A stretch of DNA of 64,000 bases from Acanthosepion pharaonis (lineage: Eukaryota > Mollusca > Cephalopoda > Sepiida > Sepiidae): NCBI GenBank assembly GCA_903632075.3, contig CAHIKZ030000059.1, positions 755,001-819,000 on the forward strand, in the 5' to 3' direction. Below the pieces are notes generated by a model. That model was not told the DNA's origin. It searched no databases and was given only the letters and a program-made list of their open reading frames with translations. Positions 46,079 to 56,609 of this stretch are shown one piece after another. Positions within the stretch are counted from its first letter, which is position 1. Each line of letters starts with the position of its first letter. The translations under genes were made by a program, and so were the position numbers.

Positions 46079-47163
46079 TTCTGTTGAGTCAAATGCCTTT
46101 TCGTATTAAACCAAAACTATGCACAATAATTTGATTTTTTTTTCTCACTGATTATCGAGCAGTAACTCACAAACATTCTTGTATGACTGGTTGATTTTTT
46201 TTTTATCTGATGTATTTAGTGAGAACTTCTGAGAATAATTCCTACAAGTACAAGAGTAAATGTAAGCTTGTCATAAGTGCCAGAGGATGACATTAAATAA
46301 AAAGAATCATGAAGATAAAGGAAACCAACATATGTGAATGAGGGGAAATGCTTTTAACAAGAATAGAATCATAATGAAAGGTAATATGTTCAAAATGTAA
46401 AGGAGTGTAATGAATGTATTATGCACGCTGTGATGTTCGGCTGAGAAACATGCAAATTAAGAATATCGCCTAAAAACAAAGTCAGAAATGCACACAGATC
46501 AATTAAAAGGTCAATGTTAAGGAGAAAGATGTCAGCATCGGAACACAGATCATTATAAAAGACTAAATAGAAGTTATTAAATGAAGAAGATGGAGGTGGT
46601 TGTGGAAAATATCAGGAGGAAAATATAACAGACGAAATAGAAGTTTTTTTTTATTATGACCGAATATATAGCAAAAGTAGCGGGAAATAGAAGAAATTAG
46701 AGACTAGAGAGATGAAATAAAGACGATGTTTTTCAGTCATAACAGAAAATATCATAGATACTGTTTTCATAGAAAGGATTTTTTAATTAATTCATCCCAA
46801 GCACGACAATAATGCCTCTAAGACGCAAGGGGCTACTGGATGTAAAAACAATGAGATCACTTTAGAAGGAAGTGAAAACTCAAGTTCAAACATGAAACAA
46901 GGGATAAAACTTTACTCTTGTGCAAAAAAAAAAAAACTCAAAAAAAGTATGAACCGGGCGATACGCGAACCTATCTACTCCTATTGAGAAAGAAATAAGA
47001 AATAAATAGTAAATAGCATTTGCCCTGTAGTAGAAGAGTATTTGCTACTGTTTCTTTTTATAGTTATGAAGGATTCATTCGATGAATTACGCATTTAGAG
47101 CTTAGAATTATTTGTTAAGTTTATCTAAAATATGTCGGCTGGTACGAAATGATAAGCACTATA
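46079..47163. repeat. 1.08-kb dispersed repeat, copy 2
   Basis: Matches 11573-12635 almost base for base in the same orientation (for example CGAAATAGAAGTT and TATGTCGGCTGGTACGAAAT), with indels mainly in A/T runs and a short insert near 46363. It contains a minus-strand RT piece, a plus-strand LINE C-terminal piece (46435-46600) and SINE-B (46768-47000). Here the LINE continues beyond the left edge, unlike at copy 1. Confidence 0.85.
46768..47000 (-). mobile_element. SINE-B, copy in the 1.08-kb repeat
   Basis: Same as at 12250: tail AGCCCCTTGCGTCTTAGAGG (46820-46839, inverted), tRNA-like head near 46970. Confidence 0.55.
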
Positions 47164-47164
47164 T

Positions 47165-47354
47165 CACTGCAAAATTTTACAGGATGACCCATACCTTAGT
47201 CCTTGTGTCACATTTAAGCTACGCTTAGAAAATCGAGGTTATTGCAAGAATTATTGTTGCTTTAGTTCCTGTTCAAATCCAAAGATTCTATACCATATTT
47301 ATTTTTTTTTAAATATTTTAAATAATATTAAATTTCTTTCTTATTATCGAACCT
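47165..47354. other. Unassigned DNA with shared repeat piece
   Basis: 47205-47242 is the inverted match of 22970-23010. Confidence 0.4.
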
Positions 47355-47527
47355 TTATGAATTTAAGCGCAGTACCAGGTTGGCGGCAAGGTCTCATCAT
47401 TTAAAAGTTAAAATGGGTAGATGCTAATAATTTCGTCTATCGCACTACTCCCTAGTGGTTCCTGCTTCCCAGTTAACTCGGATCTTCTACCGTTTAAACG
47501 CACTGTCAATCGTTATGTTCTGTTTTC
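47355..47527 (+). mobile_element. LINE-B 3' end, part before the insertion
   Basis: ATGAATTTAAGCGCAGTACC (47357) and CACTGTCAATCGTTATG (47500) are the C-terminal LINE-B coding part (EFKR...VNRY). The element is cut at 47536 by the composite element and resumes at 48015. Confidence 0.65.
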
Positions 47528-47536
47528 TTAATTGTT

Positions 47537-48014
47537 AAAAACCTGTCTATATCTCTGAGATGTGTTATTATGATTACTTGCATCATTTACGCTATTCGGA
47601 CTGTTATACTAATCTTCATTGCCATATTCACAATTTTTCGGCCGTTGTACGCTCTAGCTTTCTTCAGGTGACTGGAATTTCAAACCGTCCATCGTGGTAA
47701 ATTGTTCTATTTTCACGTGACATGCCTCTTCCAGGTATCTCAGAATTTTCCCTTTAATTCAAATTTGCAAGTTTTGGTTCACCACAACTGTGGCTTGGTA
47801 CAGAACTCACAACTCTTTGGCTCTAGTCACTGGATCTAACCAACATCTTTATCCACGGTGCCATACGTCCTTGCGGACGAAATAAATTTGAACGAAATAA
47901 ACGATTCGGTTCCAATCACCTGAAGAAACCGGAGCGTACAATGGCCGAAAGGTAGTGAATATGGCAATGAAGATGAGGATAACAGTCGAAATAAAGTAAA
48001 TAATGCTAGTATTA
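47537..48014 (+). mobile_element. Composite inverted-repeat element, copy 2, with target-site duplication
   Basis: TTAATTGTT flanks both sides (47528-47536 and 48015-48023), a convincing 9-bp target duplication. Arms of about 96 bp (47581-47676 and 47910-48005) are inverted repeats with about 83 per cent identity. Each arm contains the hammerhead-like core CTGAAGA...GGCCGAAA (47920-47950 and, inverted, about 47640-47666). Between them is a tRNA-like head on the minus strand (GGCACCGTGGATAAAGATG, near 47850). The insertion into LINE-B dates it as younger than that LINE. Confidence 0.7.
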
Positions 48015-48145
48015 TTAATTGTTGTTCTTTTATTGTCCCCCTCTATGTAGGAGTATTTTTCTCATATTCTCTAACGCTCAGTAGCCTCTTGCGTCTTAGC
48101 GGTTTTATTGTTTTGCATAAGGTGAATGACAAAAATATTTTATCG
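48015..48145 (+). mobile_element. LINE-B 3' end, part after the insertion
   Basis: CTCAGTAGCCTCTTGCGTC (48077) and the following TTAGCGGTTTTATTG are the LINE-B tail, continuing the copy cut at 47536. It ends GTGAATGAC near 48130. Confidence 0.65.
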
Positions 48146-48149
48146 GATT

Positions 48150-49225
48150 TTAAATGTTTTCATTAAGTTTTTAAATAAAAGTTTAAAAATATTTTTGCTT
48201 CTAATGATTGCGAAAGTTGAGAGCATATAAAAGATAATGTATTATATTCAAAATGAATATATTTGGCTTGATCGAAAGACAGATCTTTCATTTTTCTATC
48301 ATTAAACGGTGGAATGATAATGCAGGTTAGCATGTACGTGGAGAAGTAAATACCCGTTATGAATCACGTTGCCTAATAAGAACGTCATGATTTGATGTTC
48401 ATTTGCCAAGGAACATACAGGAAAAGTGTCCAGTAAGCATTCGCTGCAAGATTCAACAACAAGGCTCGTACACGCTCAAGGCTCATTCACAAATCCATTC
48501 TCCTCTGCTTTTCAGCAATCTAGCGCCTTAGAGGAGTTTAACCGCTGGCTATATTCTTAGAATTGGTCAGCAGATTTCGAAATAAATAAATAAATAAAAG
48601 TACTTGTCGTTTATCCAACTTCATCTCGTTTTCTATTCAGCATCAAACTAAATCAGATTTTTCGAACATATATTCATAAGCCTGTTTCCTGTTTTGAAGC
48701 ACTAGATTATATTGGCAGCTCCAAAAACAGTACGCTTATTCTAACTAAGCTCTTTTATGAATTTATAAACAGACATTTTCAAATGTTTTATACTGCTATC
48801 GCTAAATCATCTTCCGGGCAATGTCCAGATTAAATGTACGTATTAAAAAGTGATTCTGCCATATCTATCTATATAATAAACAAGAATGATTGCTAATTCG
48901 GGTGAATGTATGTAATTTTACAATTAATAGGATTTTCCTTGACGTTTTGAAAAGTAATATATTAGACAATTTTTATAATATGTTTAGCTTTTGGAATAAG
49001 TGTGAGCTAGTTGGGAAGGAAGTAGACATTCATATCATTAGCGCTTGTGGAATCCTTTCTGAGAAAGTATAAAGAAATATTTAAGATCATAAAATCGTCT
49101 CTCAGCGATATCACTGCCTTTATATGGAGTGTGGACATGAAATCGACGAGTACTGGTACCGCCATAATTTAGAGAAAGTGATGTAAAATGAACAACCGAA
49201 AGTTGAGGGATTTCAGCATCCAAAG
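48150..49225. other. AT-rich DNA, no gene seen
   Basis: Nothing recognisable; the short frame at 48890 has no domain. Confidence 0.45.
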
Positions 49226-49239
49226 AGATGACATTCATG

Positions 49240-50260
49240 GAACCACCAAAACAAACACTACCGCCGTTGATCCAAGAAAGGTCAAAGAAATTGACAGACT
49301 CAAGAAATACACCGATCTATAAACTGAAGTTGCATAAATGTAGACCATTTAGACGATTCCATCGTTTTATAAAACTGTGTTTCTTGGCAATGCAAAATAT
49401 TCTGAGAATGAGTGTGCGTGAGGGCGTACGACTTGATGGAGAAACCCAAAATGCAACATCTCCACTATAAATCGGAAGCATATAATTCGAATCTGGACAC
49501 ATATTGCCGATTAACAGGCATTATCCTAAGGACGATGTTGATCGTTTGTATGCCACCATATCTGAAGGAGGCAGAGGATTAGTTCAACTAAAACAGTCTT
49601 ACAAAGCTACAACAGTCGGTCTACAAAGATACATAGAAAATACTGAAGACTTGGTGTCAAAAGAAACGAAATAAATAAGACAATTTATTCAGTAATAAAG
49701 AAGGGCAACAAATTCAAAATGATATTTCAATTGGATGAAGAAGAGCAAGTAAACCATAATACACCGACTCTAGCGGCAAATAAGCTAAAGAAAGAAGACT
49801 GAAGTAAATGCAATGGACTAAATGCAGAAACGGTAGAAAGATCAACATATTCAGGGCGAAATATCTGCTCTTGCTTAAAACAATAGTGTAGACAAATTCA
49901 TACCGATGTGTGGTTGTGTATTTTTGACGCACAGACAATACTTGCTATCTAGAAATTACAAAGCCAACATATTGAAGAATTGTGTTAATTCGAAATGCAG
50001 ATTGTCATGAGTACCCAGGAATAATTGATTATCTTATATCGAGTTACATGATATTAGCATTCTTTGATTCTAATACTCGGTATGAAAATTTGGGCCAGTA
50101 ATTCCACTGGAAAATCTACGACTTTTACGGGAAATAACCCGCAAGAAATTCGTATGGATGTCACACAAAATCGGTTCCAGACATAGAACTAGTAACAATT
50201 TTATGGGATATTACAAGAGACACAGAACAATTCATTAAAACACATTCTTACACTTTCATA
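49240..50260 (+). mobile_element. REL-LINE copy 3, 5'-truncated and decayed
   Basis: Frames give DVDRLYATISEGGRGLVQL (49530-49590), KQSYKATTVGLQRYIENTED, IYSVIKKGNKFKMIFQLDE and APTLAANKLKK-like residues, collinear with 7570-7870 of the main copy but at clearly lower identity. It therefore belongs to a related subfamily. The CCHC and endonuclease regions (49975-50230) are barely readable (TILWDITRDTEQF-type remnant near 50190). Confidence 0.6.
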
Positions 50261-50345
50261 GTGTTTTGATCCGAGTTTGGGGGTTAACTATTTTCCCATA
50301 GCTAGGACCCTAACAGGTGCTACCACCCCGTGTTTCTTTGGTGAA
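50255..50345. repeat. Short dispersed repeat
   Basis: CATAGTGTTTTGATCCGAG, then GGGGGTTAACTATTTTCCCA matches 27395-27460. Confidence 0.5.
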
Positions 50346-50349
50346 GCGC

Positions 50350-51150
50350 GGTATATCATTTTAAACCCTAACCTAGATATTTGAATTATAGAGCCACCAG
50401 TATTAATGTATATTTCCAAATCAAACCAGAAGTTTCTGTAAGAGTGGGGAAGCTAAGAGTGTGTTGAACCTTCTTGTATATTGGAATCACCAGGAGGAAA
50501 TGCCAAAGGCATCTTAGAATAAGATGAAAGAGAAGATGGAGAAGTGAAAACGTGCAAAAAGAAAAAAAAATTTTCTTTGAATTTCTAATTCACTTAAAAC
50601 GAAAAATTATGCAGGCAGCAGGGAATACCGAACGGAATAATGCGATAACAATCACCATAACTCAAAAACTAATAATAATGTCAATTCTTCGAAATATTTT
50701 CTAGGTTTTAAGCCAACAGGGAAGTATTGCATATTCAGCAGGTGTGAAGACGTGGGGTATAGTTGAAATGTCTGTGTTAAAATTTTGAATAATAAATGTA
50801 AAAGGAAGAGTTATATATCGGGGAGGAAATATCTAAATAAATTTATTCACTGTTGTAAATAGGAAATCCATTTCGGTTGTTACTATAAGTCGCACCCGTA
50901 ATAAAGAAAATAATAATTTATTTCCTGTTAGAACGCGACGTAAGAAAACAATACTTTTAGAATTTTACTTTTGAAAATGAAGTTGAAATATCTGTCAGGT
51001 TTCACACGTTTGTGGGTTGGAAGAAACCAAATTGTGCCATGTTTTACAGTCAAAAAACATTCCAGGAGGTAACATATGGAAAGAAATAAAAATAAATGAC
51101 CTTGCGTCTCTCGATAAAGATAAAGAGCAATACATAGAGAAAAAATGAGA
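50350..51150. other. Unassigned DNA
   Basis: 50820-50890 resembles 45836-45900 (GGAAATATCT...AAATCCAT...TCGG), so it may be part of a LINE 3' UTR. Nothing else recognised. Confidence 0.4.
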
Positions 51151-51152
51151 GA

Positions 51153-51156
<4 letters not shown>

Positions 51157-51223
<67 letters not shown>

Positions 51224-51278
51224 ACGATAATACAACATCCTGATAAAGATAAATAGCAATACATAGAGAAAAAAAATG

Positions 51279-51326
<48 letters not shown>
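51157..51326. repeat. Tandem duplication around (TA)n
   Basis: TA tracts at 51157-51220 and 51283-51326 are each preceded by nearly the same 50-60 bp (AAGATAAAGAGCAATACATA at 51117, AAGATAAATAGCAATACATA at 51245) and followed by GTAACRATAATACAA. A unit of about 125 bp including the microsatellite has been duplicated. Confidence 0.9.
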
Positions 51327-51329
<3 letters not shown>

Positions 51330-51330
<1 letters not shown>

Positions 51331-51785
51331 ACAATAATACAATATTGTAATCTATATGGAATTTAAAGGAGGGTACACATCTAGGGAGAGCTTTATGTCA
51401 AATGCAGAACAAAATTATTATCAATTAATGATTATCAAACATTAAAAATCCCATAGATAATAACTTTTATTTCATGAGAGCTTTAAAAACAGCTTTAAAT
51501 CTTTCAGAGTTACAAACAAAATCACAAATAAAAATGAAAAAAAATTACTCCGGGTTAAAATCAAGAAATATTGCTATCTTATTTAGAGAGTGGGAAATGG
51601 AAGAAAGATGCAAGTTTAATGTCAATGTAAGGGTGGGGGGTATGGATTTAATTTTAAGGCCATAAGATTTCATTCGAAGAATTTGTGGTGACCTATTTTA
51701 ATATGCTGCTTTCAGATTTAACTTTAATATGTAATTTAAGGAAGGGGGAAAAAAAGTATTGTCAAGTCACTGTGAATTGTGTGTG

Positions 51786-51786
<1 letters not shown>
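51330..51786. other. AT-rich DNA, no gene seen
   Basis: Nothing recognisable. Confidence 0.4.

Positions 51787-51787
<1 letters not shown>

Positions 51788-51868
<81 letters not shown>
51788..51868. repeat. (TA)n(TG)n microsatellite at SINE-A tail
   Basis: About 25 TA units then about 15 TG units, directly next to the SINE-A end. Confidence 0.95.
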
Positions 51869-51869
<1 letters not shown>

Positions 51870-52238
51870 CGTGGACTCTCCCCTATCAGGACTCCTAAGC
51901 ATGGATAGGCGGCGGAAGAAAGCGATGTATGAACCGACAGCCAGACAACCTGCATATATGATTTGATTATAGTGTTGAATGTCTTGTACAGAATCAACCA
52001 CACCTTTTGAAGAGCCGAATACAGATACCTGGTGCACCGTGTGACACGAAGGTCCCCAAACGATCTTCCTCAGGATTTAAATTCAGAGTTTTTCTCCTAA
52101 ATCAGTTGCCATCCTATCCGGTTATTTATCTATAAGAAGAGGATTCACAAGGGTATTAGCACGTAAGTAAATGTAACAGATTCGACTGGTATTCGAGCTA
52201 TCCGATTCCTCAATCCGAGCCGCTATCCATTACTCCTC

Positions 52239-52241
<3 letters not shown>
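51869..52241 (-). mobile_element. SINE-A, copy with rearranged tail
   Basis: Minus strand: head with box-B-like GCTCGAATACC (52190-52200), body, and tail GGGAGAGTCCACG at the microsatellite. About 50 bp near 51885-51935 replace the usual tail-proximal segment. Confidence 0.65.
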
Positions 52242-52288
<47 letters not shown>

Positions 52289-52292
52289 TAGG
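52242..52292. repeat. (TA)n(GA)n microsatellite
   Basis: About 13 TA units then about 10 GA units, at the head side of SINE-A. Confidence 0.9.
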
Positions 52293-52429
52293 AGAATGGT
52301 GAAAGTGGTAAAATTCATCGATGCAAAATAAAAAGCTGAAATTATACTAACAGTACATTTGTACTTATTCTTCAACGGTGAGAAACATCTACAATTATTC
52401 GTAGTTTGCGTGTAATTATAGACATACAT

Positions 52430-52530
52430 ACAAGGGTATTAGCACCTAAGTGAATGAAATGGATTTGATTAGAATTCGAACTCGGCTCGCCGATTGCTCA
52501 ACCTGAGCCACTGTCCATTACTCCACAGTG
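52430..52530 (-). mobile_element. SINE-A head fragment
   Basis: Minus strand AGTAATGGACAGTGGCTCAG and GAGTTCGAATTCTAATC (52468-52484), then ATTCACTTAGGTGCTAATAC, match the first 100 bp of SINE-A. The body is missing. Confidence 0.6.
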
Positions 52531-52534
52531 TCTC

Positions 52535-52935
52535 CTGATTTAATCGTGCGAATGATGAAATGTGAAAAATAAAAAAACAACAAAATGACAACAATATTGG
52601 CAATAAGATTGGTGATATATTATTAGTCATTTTAAGTAAATTGAAACAAAATATAAATATTTTAGTGTCAGAATTTTCGGACATATCTGTATTCGTTTTC
52701 AACATATTTTTTTCAGATATTAAAGAATTAAACATGGATTTGCGTTTAGTCAGAAAATATTTTTTCCACAGGGTTCCCTCTAACCAGCAGCGACATCATT
52801 CTCACTGTTTATTTCTTGTATCGACGGGTGTCTTCTGAAAGCTTAGTATGATAAAACGAGAACATATCTTTAGAAACAATAAAAAGAATGGTGAACTGTA
52901 ACGTAATATCAATCGTCCCTGATGACATGGAATGA
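52535..52935. other. AT-rich DNA, no gene seen
   Basis: Nothing recognisable. Confidence 0.4.
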
Positions 52936-52939
52936 AGTC

Positions 52940-53220
52940 GACGAAGGGAATTTAGGTAACAGAGATGTGGTTCTACAGAAAGATGATTTAAAGGCCACAG
53001 ATGGAACATATGAACAGCGAGGAAGTCTTAAGAAAGATGGAAGGGAAAGGATTATTTGCACTTGGAACCAGAGAGTTGGCAGTTCTGGGGCAATAAATGA
53101 GGAAAGAGGGCTTGGAGAATTTGACAATCACAAGCAAGAGGTACAGAATGAAACATCGAGTAACCTACCCGATGAGCTTGTGTGAATGGAGAAGGGCTAA
53201 TAAAAGAAATGTATCTGATT
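52940..53220 (+). mobile_element. LINE-C fragment
   Basis: EMWFYRKMI (52964), HMNSEEVLRKMEGKGL (53008), MRKEGLENLTITSKRYRMKH and RVTYPMSLCEWRRA (to about 53196) align with the 26473-26720 LINE-C C-terminus. A stop replaces one codon after ELAVLGQ. 5' and 3' truncated. Confidence 0.65.
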
Positions 53221-53224
53221 ATGT

Positions 53225-54121
53225 CCATTGCGGATATGCAGTGTGTTAATAATGAGTTCTGATGGCACAAACTTTATTTAGGAACCACTGACTGTATTGA
53301 AATCTCTATGTTAATATTTACTATATTCCCACGATAAACTTAAGTAAAGTGAAAGACACATACAGGGTGTTGCAATGTTATTTTCTGTCATTCTGTAGAT
53401 GCAGCTACATTTTATCCGCGCAACTGGATGCAGTATAAGTTTAGTGAGTAAATATGTTTAGATCGTTATTTTGAAATCTTTGCTCCGATGTTATTAGAAA
53501 ATGAAACAAAAATATTTTAAATGAACTTTCAAAACACTGACATCCAATAATTAGACTTTTGTCGACTTGTTTTTATATAAAGTGTAATCTAAATTTGTCG
53601 CATAATTAAACTGGATATTGAAAAAGCATGTCACGTTAAGTGAAATTAATGATCTTGATATATTATAGCCGATAATTTCAGAGAAAAAAGAATAAAAAAC
53701 GCAATCAAGAGTTTTGAATTTGTTTAGTTTATAATTAGTATATTTTCACACGATTTCAGCTCAACACCATGTATTTACTCCGAACACCTGCTGAATGAAG
53801 ACTAGCAGAGTAATATTTCATGAGCAAATTTATTAAAAATTAAGCAAAAAAAAAATAAATATTGATAATGTCTCCACAGAGACAAAAAGTTTCTCAATAT
53901 TCTTGAAATAAATATAAATTATCTAAATCTATTTTAGACATATAAATGGGAATAGTTTCGCATAAAACAGATTTATTAACTTTTTGAATACACATAAGAT
54001 AAAGATAATAAGAATATAGAGAATGACATTTTTCTATATATCTGTCTGTGTATATATATTTGGGTTTCTTTAAACTGTTCGTATCTATGGCAGTCCATAC
54101 AGGTTACATCTCCCTCTCGTT

Positions 54122-54125
<4 letters not shown>
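53225..54125. other. AT-rich DNA, no gene seen
   Basis: Nothing recognisable. Confidence 0.45.

Positions 54126-54127
<2 letters not shown>

Positions 54128-54192
<65 letters not shown>
54128..54192. repeat. (TA)n microsatellite
   Basis: About 32 TA units. Confidence 0.95.
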
Positions 54193-54194
<2 letters not shown>

Positions 54195-54377
54195 AAACAC
54201 AGAGTATACCTGTAAAGGGAAAATATGAATGTGTAAATGGAAACCTTATCTTACCCCACGCTTTTCGTACTATGAGTGACTATCAATAAAAAATGTAATT
54301 TAACATTTGCTTCGAGAAATTCCTGTAGAGAACGAAAACGCGTCGGAAAAGATAAATTCTACTTTTGTATTTGTTTT

Positions 54378-54441
54378 CACACACACACACGCACGCACAC
54401 ACACACACACAAACTAAACATACACACTCATACACATACAC

Positions 54442-54494
<53 letters not shown>
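54378..54494. repeat. (CA)n(TA)n microsatellite
   Basis: CA/TACA units then about 24 TA units. Confidence 0.95.
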
Positions 54495-54498
<4 letters not shown>

Positions 54499-54524
54499 GA
54501 TAGATGAGATAGAAGATGAAGAAA

Positions 54525-54670
54525 TATGGTCTTAAGGTGTGCTATATTTATGGGATAAATTGCTCAATATACGGAGATAGAGCGTGTGCAAATATAAACG
54601 TGAACATAGAAGTCAACACTTAGAGGCGACAGTCTGTTTCATGCTAGACGCAATCGACAGGACACGAGTG
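54525..54670 (+). repeat. Dispersed repeat D, copy 1
   Basis: CTTAAGGTGTGCTATATTTA, AGAGGCGACAGTCTGTTTC and TAGACGCAATCGACAGG recur in order at 63632-63775 (plus) and, for the second half, at 62200-62272 (minus). All three copies border (TA)n. No coding content. Confidence 0.75.
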
Positions 54671-54945
54671 CTGTTATTTTTCTCGGCTAGTTATATATAC
54701 GGGTCAGTGGTCCATTGTGGGTAGTCTATTTTAACAAAGTATAAATCTGAATAAGTTCCTTCTCAGTTCGAAGCGCGTTACTTAAGAGTTTTTTTTTCTT
54801 TTTTCTCATTCTATTACTAACAATACTTTCGTAGTCCACACATGACCTACCTCGTTTACTCTGAAAGGAAACCAGCAGGTTAGATATTTATTCGAATCAA
54901 GCAGTTTTTGGTTTTAAAGACAAATGATAAGCAGTAAAATCTTAC

Positions 54946-55206
54946 CTGATTGACAAGAATAGTAAACTGCGACGACTGGTGAGCCTCCACCCTCAACATG
55001 AACCTGGCAATGTGGAACGAGTGTACGTAGGCCATCCGCAGCACAGTACTTGCGGCCATTACACAATGTCTGCAAATTCCCGCGAACCTTTTGAAGGTTT
55101 GGGGACGTTGGTTCGAGCCTGACCTCTGTCACTCGAATGCTCGACTTTTCCGAGCATGACAGACCTAAGGTACCGGTGCTACAGATGTTACTTACACACA
55201 AGTTTC
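54946..55206 (-). CDS. Single exon of a host gene, SUEL-like lectin module (partial)
   Basis: The likeliest real host coding sequence in the window. On the minus strand a T-rich tract ending TTTTTTTTCAG (acceptor, 55207-55220) leads into 261 bp with no stop, ending CAATCAG/GTAAGA (donor at 54945). Leading 2 nt and trailing 1 nt leave 86 complete codons, so both introns are phase 1, as usual for shuffled extracellular modules. The peptide has LSCSEKSSIRVTEVRLEP, VRGNLQTLCNGRKYC, LVPHCQVHVEGGGS and VVAVYYSCQS. The pattern (L-x-C near the start, CNGR-x-x-C in the middle, C-x(n)-V-x-Y-x-C at the end) resembles the D-galactoside/SUEL lectin fold found in latrophilins, EVA-1C and many mollusc proteins. 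Role would be extracellular. No neighbouring exon is visible, so introns would be longer than about 8 kb upstream. The family call is tentative. Confidence 0.6.
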
Positions 55207-55209
55207 CTG

Positions 55210-55570
55210 AAAAAAAATTAAAAAAATAATATTAAGGTTCATAAAAAATATTGTTTTTTATTTAATATATTCTCATTATAAATTCCGATTTGTCAAAAAA
55301 ACAAAACTAACACAAACTAAGGTCGTTTTTATAGTGTGGTCGTCCTACTTAATATTTCTAAAGAAAAGACTAGTCGCTAGGGGATACTCCTTAAGCATAT
55401 GAATATGAAATGTATTCTCACTCATTCTCTTTCCTCTTTTACGATACTTTTGTCATGTAGTTGCACGTGCGAAAAAAAATGTACCCCACTGGGGTACGTT
55501 CATATTTGTTGTAGTGTCTTCTCACTAATGAGCCTATCGTAGACTCTTGCACTTACTAAAAAAGTAATCA
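55210..55570. other. Intron-like AT-rich DNA
   Basis: Upstream (minus strand) of the lectin-like exon. Nothing recognisable apart from its acceptor tract. Confidence 0.45.
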
Positions 55571-55574
55571 TCGT

Positions 55575-55860
55575 GGGCGGGGGGTAACAGTGATATAGAC
55601 TGTTGTACCGAGGCTGTGACTGTTCGCACCTCTTATCTAACTCTATGCCTTGGGCAGAGAGGAACCCGGAAGAGGCTGTGCCGAAGGGCAGTATTTCGTC
55701 CGGGGGGGTAGACAGACCCGAACCCGTTTATGTGGGTTTAACGGGGATTTTTTGGCGAAGCCTACGGGCTCGGATGACACACTTTAAACTCCGTGTACCA
55801 TATGTACGTTCGTGGTGGGGGGCTGCTAAGTATAACAGAGATATAGACTGAACGCTAGTA
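55575..55860. other. GC-rich, CpG-containing block, unidentified
   Basis: A sharply bounded GC-rich segment with G runs (GGGCGGGGGG at 55576, GGGGGGG at 55708) and several CpGs. The related phrases GTGATATAGACTG (55590) and GAGATATAGACTG (55838) sit at its two ends. An 82-codon plus-strand frame (55603-55851) has no recognisable domain. It might be a retroelement UTR, a CpG-rich regulatory element or an unknown exon. Confidence 0.35.
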
Positions 55861-55864
55861 AACC

Positions 55865-56295
55865 GACACACACTCCCAAGTCGTGTAACACACTTCTGTT
55901 GTATTTACTGTTATCTGCAACCTCTTGTTTTGTTATTTCTTAACCATATACTTGCTCACAACAATATTCAATGTCTTATTTTTCTCTTATAAATTTTTGT
56001 ACTCTTTCACACCTGTGTCTATCATGTAGACCTCCACAAACATTATTTAGTTTAAATATTTCTATGTAATTAGTCTTTAAATGTATTTTATTGCAATTGT
56101 AATACTTTGTTAATACATACATTGTCGTTTGTTTTATATTGTTTTGAGTTTATCATATATTACTTGGACTCACATTTGAGTCTGCAATAACTGTTACGAG
56201 AAAAATATTACAAGGAGACACGAATTTTCTACTTAAACACAATAAGCATTCCTGCAAGAATAGTCACAGGCAAATTATGTTAGGCATAGAAGATT
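55865..56295. other. AT-rich DNA, no gene seen
   Basis: Nothing recognisable. Confidence 0.4.
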
Positions 56296-56299
56296 ATAT

Positions 56300-56412
56300 A
56301 GATAGATCTTGACTTGGCATCTCGACTTCAGTCACTTTCTGAGAGACGTAATGTGGCTTCCCTCTGCTTTTTCTACAAATATTATCATGGCAACTGTTTT
56401 GACGAGCTTGTA
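56300..56412 (+). mobile_element. LINE-B fragment
   Basis: DLDLASRLQSLSERRNVAS then LCFFYKYYHGNCFDEL aligns with 8965-9090 of the LINE-B copy. It stops abruptly at 56412, next to LINE-C sequence. Confidence 0.65.
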
Positions 56413-56454
56413 AAATTTGTAAAAGAGAAAAACAACACATAACCTACTTAGCAA

Positions 56455-56600
56455 GCTTGGGTAAATGGATGGCGGAACAAGGTTTAGGAGAGATAACAAA
56501 AAGACAAAATTTATTAAAAGCTACAGACAGGAAATTGTGGAGAGCCATGATCGCCAAAATCCTGAATTGATACGGAATATAGAAGAAGAACCGTTGTCTC
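56455..56600 (+). mobile_element. LINE-C extreme 3' coding fragment
   Basis: KWMAEQGLGEITKRQNLLKA and TDRKLWRAMIAKILN (about 56463-56566) match the end of LINE-C ORF2 (compare 26716-26815). Confidence 0.65.
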
Positions 56601-56609
56601 GGGTAGATT

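Noticed and set aside
48548..48600. AAATAAATAAATAAA as a poly(A) signal cluster of a gene
   Set aside because: Simple AAAT repeat with no coding sequence upstream on either strand.
41650..55206. Joining the 41650 ORF and the lectin-like exon into one gene such as a latrophilin
   Set aside because: They are on opposite strands and the first resemblance is too weak.
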